From positions 2,914,001-2,978,000 of the forward strand of contig OZ004596.1 in the NCBI GenBank assembly GCA_963924555.1: a stretch of DNA of 64,000 nt. Reading direction: 5' to 3'. A program made the translations under genes and the position numbers. Positions 57,801 through 64,000 of this stretch are shown in pieces; positions within the stretch are counted from its first letter, which is position 1; the number at the start of each line of letters is the position of its first letter. The stretch is from Crambe crambe. Its lineage: Eukaryota > Porifera > Demospongiae > Poecilosclerida > Crambeidae. The notes under the pieces were generated by a model, which saw only the letters and a list, made by a program, of their open reading frames with translations, was not told the DNA's origin and searched no databases.

Positions 57801-60800
57801 GTTCATATTTCCAAATGTATAAGCTGGAAAGTCTACCTTAGTTTTTGGTGATTTTCAACATGACTCTCTGCTATTGCATTCACCGTGTACAAAGCTTTCA
57901 TGGATGACTAGCTAGCCTATTATGTAGAAAAAATATCATTCCGTTCTGCTTGCCGCACTTAACTATTTAGAGTTTGCTGAGCAATGGCTGAGGAAGAGAA
58001 GATAGCATATAATTTTGTGACCAGTAGTACTGAGATAGGAAAAATGAAACTCTGGAGTGCGTGTAAGGGCAGAAACATTATTTAGTTTATTAATTTCTAC
58101 ATAGTATTTACACACTTTTTATAATAATTTTCCTTCAGGTCGGATACGGACAGACAGCGTCAGCTCCTCCTGCACAACCTCCCTCTGCCTTTAGTGGTCC
58201 ACCTCCACCTAGTGGAAGTTTTAGCCAACCACCTCCTACTGGCATGCCTCCAGGTCCTCCAGTCGGAGGAGGATTTCCTCCTCCCCCTCCCCCCCCTCCT
58301 CCTGGGAGTGAATTTGGCAGCTATGGAGGTCCTCCTAATATGGGGGGCCCTCCCCATAGAGGCCGTGGTGGTGGCAGTGGTGGTGGTAACTATGGAGGAT
58401 ATGGTGGTGGCCGGTAAGGTTTTACAGTACTTTTTCATTAGTGTATAGTGTTCATCATTTGAGGAGGGTAACACTGTTTGGGGGAAGACAGGAAGAAATG
58501 ATATCATTCGTAGGTTTCATCCCTTGTAGTTATCTTCCTGTATTGTAGGGTATAATGTAGTTATGAAGTGTTATGACATGGATGAAACATCACAAATCCA
58601 GTATCCAAATTAAATTAAAATTGATTTTGTGACCGAGCCACTTGTATAGCAGTTTGTACTGGCTTATTTGCTGCCTGACAACAGGAGAAAATGAGACAGG
58701 TGTGGGCTTGACTGCTTGACCTTGACTAGTTAGTACTAACCACTGATCCATGCCATCTCGGAGTTCATCACAAAGAAATTTGGACTACCAATACTAGTAG
58801 TATGAAGAAAATTATTATTACTCGTATAAATGTATCTCAAAAAATAGAATAATGAATGCAAACAAAGATGGGGGAAATTCAATCGGTATTACACCTCGGA
58901 CTGTGAATGTGTGCCACATTACCAGAATCCTTTATACACCTGCAAGCACACAATTTGATTAGGATGATGATCTCCATGTCATACACCTGATAAGTCAAAA
59001 TGACTGAATTTTTATCTGACATTGTATTATCTGCAACAATTTGCTATCTTTTCTTCAATTTCATGTATCCCACGTTTTTGGTGATTCTTGGTCTGAACTA
59101 TTTAAAAAACCCAATTTTATTATTGTGGTTGTTTCAACGGTACTAATCCTCCCACAGTGGAGGCAGAGGAGGAGGTGGTAGTTCAGGTATGGGTAAGTAA
59201 TTGCATGGCAATTATATGCCTATATGCACTTCACATAAACATTTGAACTACTGTCGTCATAGTTAACATAGTCGCGTATGTGGTTTCAGTATGCTGCACT
59301 GACCATTATCAATATGAAAATGTGAAGATTTTGCTCATTTAGTTGCCACAGATTGCTCTTACATATCAAATGGGTGTGGTTATAAAAAGTGGCAAAAAAA
59401 AAATCAAGCTATATAAAGTACCCCCTCTACAAAATCCTGGATACTCCACTGAACTTTCATCATTATTGTGAACCAAAAGGAAGGATAAATGCTGATGGAG
59501 TTCGTATCTACTGGTGTTGTACCTTGTATACTTGATTATTATTGCATCAAGCCTTGATTCATAACCAGACCATGCCGTGTCTGGCAGTGAGATCAAGATC
59601 CAAGAGTCACGTGCACGGAGGCCAAGAGTTGTGTGCATGGGGCGGGGCATAATTTAAATAAATATCTAGGTTTAAAGCTAACAAGTTGGAAAATGACAAA
59701 ACTTTGTTTTTTGAACATGTGGTTATAGCAGTTTAATGAACCATTTCTGAAATAATGACGTGAAAGATGATGAATGACCGGATGAAAATAGCAATTTTAG
59801 AAATTACTGTAAAATGACACTGCTTTATTTTCTGCTCTTCATACTTGAGTCCTAGCACATTGAAGGTGCTCTGTCTTTGAGACAGGAGTTGTTGATAGTA
59901 GAAGAGAAGCTTTCCTGCATAATAAAAAAAAATGTTTGTGTTGGTGTAATGGGGCAACCCGTGCCATCCCTACATAGAAAGTACTATCGTACTCTCTGAT
60001 AAAGATTCTTGTTACCATCTCCAATTATGTAATTCTCGGGCACAACAAAGTTCTAATTTAGGTATATAGTTGCATTACTATATAGAGCAAGAAATTTTAG
60101 CCATATCTAGTGATGGAAGATACCAATCATACAGAACGTTCACGTTTAGTTCACAAATAATTTTCTTTTGGTTATCATCTCAGAGTTATCTGAAATTCTC
60201 CATGACACCTTGTCAGAAGTTTTGTGAGGGATCTCTACTGCGTTTGCAGAGATATGGTTGCGGAAATAAATCTGTTTACATAATAAATGCATTTATTGGA
60301 GCAATTGAAGATGGTATAATTCTTCTATGATTGTAGTAACTACTGAGATGATAGAACAAAACTAGAGTACTTATATTAATTTTCTACTTGGTATGTAATT
60401 TATGTTCAGTTACGGTATTCCATTCTAACAATGTATTAATGCTAGAGTTTTTCATGAGCAAAATCTTCATGTTTTTCTATGAAAACAGCTGTGATAGGGA
60501 ATGAAAATGTATAATACTATTTATATTAATTTATACAGGAGGAATGGAAAAAAAGATTCGTGAGAATGCAGTGTACATAAGTCTCTTGCCTGATGATGTC
60601 ACTGAGGAAAAACTAGGAGAAGTGTTTGGCTCTATTGGTGTAATTAAGGTATCCTGTGAAGCTAGATTCCTTGACAAAATATTAATCTATTTTTTAAATT
60701 TTATTCTTAGACCAGCCGGAAAACTGGAGGACCCAGTATTAACCTTTATAATGATAAACGGACTGGAGCTTTCAAAGTAGGATTCATACGTAGTATTATA

Positions 60801-61515
60801 ATTTGGCAGTTTGGCAGTTCTGATTTGAAACACCACTAATAAATCTGCTGTGACCTTAGAACCCTCATCGAATAACAGAAATGGCTTGCTAGTACGGTGC
60901 TTTTTTAAGTTCTTCAAGTGCAGAGACAATACTGAAGCAGAATTACGCATTTGCTGAGCCACAACTTTAGACTACTACCTTCCACTATTAAATTCGTTAC
61001 TATTCTATATCCTTGGAAGTCACTAACTTAGACTCCAGTCAGTCACACACCAAGTGTTGGACGAGTTTTTGTGCATTTAATCATTACTATTCACTGCCAA
61101 ATTTTATTCCCACCAAGCCTAATTCACTAAATTAAACTGCCCACTATAATTATTATAACTATATTATTAGGGTGAAGCTATGGTTGTGTACGAGGACCCA
61201 GAAGCTGCCAAGGCAGCTATTGAGTGGTTCAATGGTAATTTCATAGTCTGTTATTTACAACATGACTGTTACAATAAATATTGTAGGCAAAGAATTCTTG
61301 GGGCGCACTGTTAAAGTGGAGTTTGCTACTTACTTAGAACCAATTGGTGGATTTGGAGGTGGTGGACGAGGTGGCAGGGGTGGTGGAAGAGGTGATGGAG
61401 GATTTCGTGGGGGTGGTAGAGGCCGTGGAAGGGGAGGTGGTGGTGGTGGTGGTGGTGGATTTGGTCAGCCTAATTTTGTTGCTAGTGAAGGAGATTGGCA
61501 GTGTCCTGATCAAGG
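42837..61515 (+). CDS. FET-family (FUS/EWS/TAF15) RNA-binding protein, 5' part
   Basis: A nuclear RNA-binding protein of the FUS/EWSR1/TAF15/cabeza family. Ten exons seen: 42837-42849, 43045-43084, 47241-47320, 53148-53509, 58139-58413, 59158-59192, 60539-60648, 60711-60776, 61171-61234, 61287-61515. All phases agree; 424 complete codons. Residues 1-268 are a low-complexity region rich in Y, Q, S, P and G with proline runs (exons 4-5) ending in RGG. An RRM follows (about 272-360): NAVYISLLPDDVTEEKL, GPSINLYNDKRTGAFKGEAM, AAIEWFNGKEFLGRTVKVEF. Then come an RGG tract and the start of a RanBP2-type zinc finger (EGDWQCPDQG), cut by a GTAAGT donor. The rest of the finger, expected as CGNxNF, was not found before 64000, so the gene continues to the right. 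Introns 2-4 are 4-6 kb and repeat-filled. Confidence 0.92.
44505..44585. repeat. Degenerate GCTAGG-rich simple repeat
   Basis: A string of variants of GGGCTAGGGCT / GGCTAGGCTAGG over about 80 bp, with no fixed unit length. It is not a telomeric array: only one TTAGGG occurs. Confidence 0.6.
45101..45724. mobile_element. TTAA-flanked inverted-repeat element, copy 3
   Basis: The fullest copy of this family. TTAA lies at 45101-45104 and 45721-45724, the left arm is TTAAGGTGGCGGGTAGGTGT and the right arm ends GCATACCCACCGCCTTAA. A second internal inverted pair surrounds GGTATGGCTGCTTAGCGGTT. It is 624 bp. The open frame 45377-45682 inside is not interpreted as a gene. Confidence 0.85.
45857..46320 (+). 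repeat. Duplicated dispersed repeat unit
   Basis: The string TACTAAGCACTCTT followed by GAGGGTTAGCACTTCAGTGC occurs at 45857-45897 and again at 46264-46309. Sequence following the first copy (GTGCGAGGGTTACAGTACTC) recurs near 62708. A multi-copy repeat of unknown class. Confidence 0.55.
47377..47503. mobile_element. 127-bp inverted-repeat element
   Basis: Arms of about 40 bp: GTACTTTTACCTATAGCAGT through GAACAAACA on the left, and TGTTTGTTC through ACTGCTATAGGTAAAAGTAC on the right, with about 45 bp between. No coding capacity. Confidence 0.8.
49150..49370 (-). repeat. Dispersed repeat R1, uninterrupted copy
   Basis: Matches the sequence split by the palindrome at 30378-31032, and so serves as the related empty site. 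It includes AATACAGCACTAGTCAGCCA and the CTTGTTGCTCTTCCC / TTTAGTTGGCATTCTT blocks. It is followed by ACATACCAAGTAGAAAA (49433), a motif seen at many R1 edges. Confidence 0.65.
49811..49936. repeat. Inverted repeat adjoining a direct repeat
   Basis: The left arm CTGGGGCTGTATAATGTACT ... ATGAAAACAATCCCTGCATT is complementary to the right arm AAATGTAGGAATTGTTTTCA ... ACATTATGCGCCCCAG. Part of the right arm is repeated directly at about 49947-49992 (GTAAATGTAGGGATTGTTTC, GAGGCTGCAGTACATTATAA). Confidence 0.7.
49994..50282. mobile_element. Palindromic element, TGTAGGGATGACC termini
   Basis: Arms of about 100 bp. The core TGTAGGGATGACCACTGCTC (50031) is the exact complement of GAGCAGTGGTCATCCCTACA (50234-50253), continuing through ACAAGAAGGATG and AATCTTTGTTCTGCATATCC then AGCCAACAATCCCTACATAT. 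The complementarity also extends outward through AAGGGAAAAAGCA. The related string CATCCCTACATAGA appears at 51638, 53067 and 59967, marking other copies or ends. Confidence 0.78.
50534..50667. mobile_element. GC-rich foldback element
   Basis: Arms of about 45 bp: GGGATCTAAGTTATTTAGAG then ACCCGAGGGCCC on the left, complementary to CTCTAAATAACTTAGATCCC on the right. The terminal AGACAACAAGACC resembles the complement of GGTCAAGTTGCCT. The loop contains GACCCGAGCGCAGCGAGGGC. 134 bp, no coding capacity. Confidence 0.8.
50690..50960 (-). repeat. Dispersed repeat R1 copy
   Basis: Contains CTTAGACTAAAGTAGAAAGG, GCTAGTCAGCCATGAAAGCT, TACCTTGTTACTTTTTTCCA and TTTAGTTGG, all matching in complement the interior of 51717-52361. 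Confidence 0.6.
51717..52361. mobile_element. Inverted-repeat element, ATATGTGACC termini (copy 1)
   Basis: The left end is CATATGTGACCTTATTTGCA then TTGTAGCGAAAATTAAA; the right end is TTTCGCTACAATGTATATTT then CCGGTCACATATA. The interior matches 56270-56946 (TATCTATGGCCCT.TGGCTCT, CTGAGGAA.AGCTC, AGGTAGCGTCCATTAG) and contains an R1 block (GAAGCTAGTTTCTCGCCTCC to CATGGCTGGCTAGCTAGCTT). Confidence 0.75.
55195..55400 (+). repeat. Dispersed repeat R1 copy
   Basis: Reads CTAGTTTCTTGCTTCCTGGT, GCGCCAACTAAAGCCCAGCA, AAGAGCAACAAGATCCGAAG and CGTGTACAAAGCTTTCATGG, matching other R1 copies at 51960, 57720 and 61760. Confidence 0.6.
55574..56092. mobile_element. Inverted-repeat element, TACCGTAATCG termini
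   Basis: The left end TACCGTAATCGTATAAATTT then TCGG is complementary to the right end CGAAAATTTATACGATTACG. Interior sequence (ACGCTTCGTTGTAGAAG, AATGAAGCATGATACTTTCG, GACTATCTGCTCCAGGTTTT) is inverted and similar at 43430-43520 in FET intron 2, a related partial copy. Confidence 0.72.
56270..56946. mobile_element. Inverted-repeat element, TATATGTGACCGG termini (copy 2)
   Basis: The left end TATATGTGACCGGCTCTGGG then AAAACCCTCC is complementary to the right end GGAGGGTTTTCCCAGAGCCG then GTCACATATA. 677 bp. The interior is shared with 51717-52361, including an R1 block at 56525-56800. TA at both ends is compatible with a TA target site. Confidence 0.82.
57005..57650. mobile_element. Inverted-repeat element, AGCCTCGTTCCCAGGC termini
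   Basis: The left end AGCCTCGTTCCCAGGCCT, with AATAGGGCCTGGTATACACT then GATTGC, is complementary to GCAATCAGTGTATACCAGGC, CCTATTTTAATGAGCCTGGG and AATGAGGCTA on the right. About 646 bp with arms of about 60 bp (a T/G run interrupts the left arm). The open frame inside is not a recognised gene. Confidence 0.82.
57705..57915 (+). repeat. Dispersed repeat R1 copy
   Basis: Reads AGAGAAGCTAGTTTCTTGCT, TCCTGGCACTACAAAG, TAAGCTGGAAAGTCTACCTT and AAAGCTTTCATGGATGACTA. Confidence 0.6.
58414..61286 (+). other. Inter-exon stretches of the FET gene
   Basis: Introns 5 to 9. The parts at 58414-59157 and 59193-60538 contain a CATCCCTACATAGA end motif (59967-59980) and a CTACTTGGTATGTAATTT motif (60384-60401) of the dispersed families. 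The introns closer to 60711-61286 are short and plain. Confidence 0.55.
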
Positions 61516-61587
61516 GTAAGTGGTCTGTAGCATTTACGACTAGCTTCAAATTCAGAGGAGGTTGGAAGTGATCAATTTTTCTATATA

Positions 61588-61589
<2 letters not shown>

Positions 61590-61642
<53 letters not shown>
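61590..61642. repeat. (CT)n microsatellite
   Basis: About 26 uninterrupted CT units in FET intron 10, 75 bp downstream of the exon 10 donor. Confidence 0.95.
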
Positions 61643-61644
<2 letters not shown>

Positions 61645-61734
61645 AAGGACAACAGCATACTAAGTAGAAAATGATATTGCATTTAGAGAAAAAGCCAGTC
61701 ATGCCCACACATAAACCAGTGTCTAGTTAGAGTC

Positions 61735-61960
61735 AGACAGATCTTTGATAGTGCAGGCATGAAGCTGGTCTCTTGCTTCCTGGCACTACGAAGCACCAGT
61801 GAAGAGCAACAAGATACCAAAGGTAATGTTAGCTTAGTTTATATTTTCAAGCGTAAGCTTATAAACTGGAAAGCCCACCTTAGTTCTGGTGATTTTTCAC
61901 ATGACTCTCTGCTGTTAAATTCTCTGTGCATGAAGCTTTTGAATTCATGGTTGATTAGAT
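61735..61960 (+). repeat. Dispersed repeat R1 copy
   Basis: Reads GTCTCTTGCTTCCTGGCACT, GAAGAGCAACAAGATACC, AAACTGGAAAGCCCACCTTA, CACATGACTCTCTGCTGTTA and GCATGAAGCTTTTG. Confidence 0.6.
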
Positions 61961-63039
61961 AGCTCTAAATTCTTGATCAAGCATTGGGTTCAAATTGTGC
62001 AACTTTGTAGAGAAATGAACCAAATATTCTAGCTAACTGCTCAAATTCTATTTGGTATGCAGTTGACCCTTGGAAAAGAAAAAGAACTCACTTTTTCATG
62101 GTACACATCAACATGAATGGCCAACCCATTCATGTTCTCTGATACAAGTATGCAAACAATCAATTCACCATAATTGAAATGATTATAATAATTTACTGCC
62201 AGTTTCAACCTCCTTTGATTGGAAGTGGTGATGAGTTGCACTAGATGATCCAGATTAAACACATAATTGTATTCGTTAACAAGGATTGTGATGCTCATGA
62301 TGTAGATCATAATTTGTACTGAATTCGATTATGTGTGGTATGAAGATCTCTAAATGTGCACAGGGGCCATCTGAACTTCCGTCCAACAGTGTAAAATATA
62401 GATACTAGAGATTACACGGAAGGGTAAGAAATTACCTTTGTCCATCTCAAACCATTGCTATGTATTAGTGTTACAAAGCATCTGGAAGGTGAGACAAGGT
62501 TCTACTTGGCCGCTACGCTACACTATATAGGAGGCCATGCCCCTTTTAAAATTATTATGCATGTCGTTAGCTCTCCACCTTAAAGGGTACAAAGTTTGAG
62601 TTATTAATTTGAACTTGAAATCATGATTTGGAGTTGACCTTCCGCTTGCCATTAAAAAAAAAAGTTTCTTCATGATCAGCTTGCCTTAATTAACCCTCAA
62701 TACATGTGCAAGGGTTACAGTACTCAGTTGTTTGTTACATTGACTCCAGTAGTGATTAGAACATATCAACTTCTACTTTGACATCTAGACGATATTCTTA
62801 AATTGCATCGATTTCTTCTTTATCGTAGCAATATGCTTGTACATGTTTGTTGACCATTACCATAGCTGCCAGAAGTGGTCAGGCAAGTCAGGCATTTGCT
62901 GGACCAATAATTAACGCTTAAACTGGTAAAGGTTATCACACGCACAATCTATCAATTCACATTGTGTGAAAGTATCTTTGGTCATGTGGTGCTAGTGGAG
63001 GGGGCAGTCAGTAGGAATGATAATGTGGTGGCAAGGGAA

Positions 63040-63919
63040 GTCAAGTTGTATGGCACGATTTGACCTGCACAAAATTTAAGGCTCAGGTGGATGGCCTGCA
63101 AGAAGAGGTAACAGTAACGATTTATCACCCTTGGAGATCCCAGTCCCCTCCAAAACAGCCTACGGAGTAACCCTCACTGACATCAGTGCCCTCGGACCTA
63201 CATCCATAACTTCCTACTGGTACCAGTGCCCTTAGGCCTATTTCCAGAACTGCCTACTGGCACCACTGCACCTCCAAAATGGCCTACAGAGTAACCATCA
63301 CTGGCACCAGTACCCTTGGGCCTAACTCCAGACATTCAGTTACCATCACTGGCACAAGTGCCCTTGGGCCTACCTCCAGAACAGCCTACATTGTATTATT
63401 TACTATTACATATTTCTTACTGAAGAGAGGTACATTTTTTGCAAACCTTACAATTGAAGTGACTGTGTCACAAGACTTGCACGTACACTAGTTAGCAGAG
63501 TCTCATCTCTGTCTGCAATCAAGGCTTGCCGCTACAGGTGAGAAAGAACTCTGCTTTCACGTGTTCATAGATTGCATGGTAAGGATCGTCAACAAGGAGA
63601 CGGTAGTACAATTTCTGACTTGAAAAATCTCTTGATGGTCCTCCAGAAGTTACTGATTTATCTTTCCAGGGGCACGAAACTAGATCTTGTCACAGAGAAG
63701 CTGTTCAGCAGATTACAACCATCCCAGCTAGACAAAAATGTTGCTGAAAGTCTCACTTCAGCCATTGCTGAAGAGAAAATGGTTAACCGTGCTTGCTTTC
63801 TCAAGGTCCTAAACTTAGTTCATTTCTTGGCTCGGCAAGGATTACCTCTTAGAGGTGATAATGAGGCTGATTGGAATTTTAATCAATTATTGTTAGATGT
63901 AACGATAGCATTTCAGTGA
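63040..63919 (+). mobile_element. hAT-like element fragment
   Basis: Starts with the degenerate-repeat region (GCACAAGTGCCCTTGGGCCT and variants, 63150-63395), which is also present inverted at 29740-30310, and runs into the coding fragment 63572-63919. Element ends were not identified, and the window edge may cut it. Confidence 0.6.
63572..63919 (+). pseudogene. hAT-type transposase N-terminal fragment (DUF4371-like)
   Basis: A 115-residue frame with GDGSTISDLKNLL, EKLFSRLQPSQLDKNVAESL and NRACFLKVLNLVHFLARQGL then PLRGDNEADWNFNQLL. The LARQGLPLRG block followed by a D/E-rich NFxQLL is characteristic of the DUF4371/hAT-like transposases common in animal genomes. The catalytic DDE region is absent and a stop follows at 63917-63919. 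It lies on the FET strand, in an intron or beyond that gene's visible part. Confidence 0.7.
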
Positions 63920-64000
63920 ATGGAGACTAATAAATATACTAGTCATGCCTTTAAGTTACTAAGGAGCTTAGTTTGTAATTTGCAAACATCTAAATACACT

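Larger units (their letters stand above)
53510..58138 (+). other. FET intron 4
   Basis: A 4.6-kb intron holding R1 fragments (53625-53700, 54235-54330, 55195-55400, 57705-57915), inverted-repeat elements at 55574-56092, 56270-56946 and 57005-57650, and several ACATACCAAGTAGAAAA strings (54380-54460). No coding sequence was recognised. Confidence 0.6.
61516..63000. other. Probable FET intron 10, repeat-bearing
   Basis: Holds a CT microsatellite (61590-61642), an R1 copy (about 61735-61960) and the GTGCAAGGGTTACAGTACTC repeat (62706-62726) shared with 45.9 kb. An ATAGATACTAGAGATTACAC string at 62398 resembles the termini of other inverted-repeat families. The missing zinc-finger exon of FET was not found here. 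Confidence 0.5.

Noticed and set aside
58160-58507. Arg-rich minus frame
   Set aside because: Antisense of FET exon 5.
61334-61708. Thr/Ser- and Arg/Glu-rich minus frame
   Set aside because: Antisense of the FET RGG exon and of the CT microsatellite.
1-64000. CRISPR arrays, bacterial operons or a prokaryotic origin
   Set aside because: Spliced animal genes throughout. No regularly spaced identical repeats with unique spacers were seen.

Overview
The window is animal nuclear DNA. Its genes carry canonical GT-AG introns. They include an SSRP1 (FACT complex), a UFD1, a multi-domain granulin and a FUS/EWS/TAF15-type RNA-binding protein, with a tRNA-His beside them. The A+T-rich background, the crowd of small inverted-repeat elements and the compact head-to-head gene pairs suggest a demosponge such as Amphimedon. 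That species call is recognition, not proof.

Left part (1-22,000) is transposon territory. A decayed LINE reverse-transcriptase tail (about 1150-1754) is followed by a small inverted-repeat element. Next comes a 7.1-kb DNA transposon (2232-9350) with matching terminal inverted repeats, a 4-bp target duplication (CGTA), and one spliced gene of about 1,701 codons broken only by a 4-bp duplication. The protein has XPG/FEN-like nuclease motifs and a C-terminal eight-cysteine CXC-type module, which best fits the Academ superfamily. A much more decayed relative (10385-15591) lies head-to-head with it. At 18163-19683 sits an internally deleted Ginger-like element with a GGCC target duplication. It carries an H2C2 zinc-binding domain, the tail of a C48 peptidase and a PHD finger, and it is inserted inside another inverted-repeat element.

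Right part (22,220-64,000) holds the host genes in alternating orientation. tRNA-His (+, 22220-22291) is followed by SSRP1 (-, 22537-38266, 14 coding exons, 729 aa), UFD1 (+, 38346-41418, 9 coding exons, 313 aa), granulin (-, 41467-42601, 2 exons, 339 aa) and the 5' part of a FET-family gene (+, 42837 to beyond 61515, 10 exons seen). SSRP1 and UFD1 diverge from a 79-bp promoter built of three abutting or overlapping 14-bp palindromes. UFD1 and granulin converge with 48 bp between stop codons. Granulin and FET diverge across 235 bp that contain a tiny inverted-repeat element. Exon lengths add up in frame for all complete models.

The long introns of SSRP1 and FET hold most of the remaining repeats: a P-element relic, a frame-broken transposon protein, a roughly 650-bp near-perfect palindrome with a related empty site elsewhere in the window, several families of small inverted-repeat elements, and a hAT-like fragment at the right edge.
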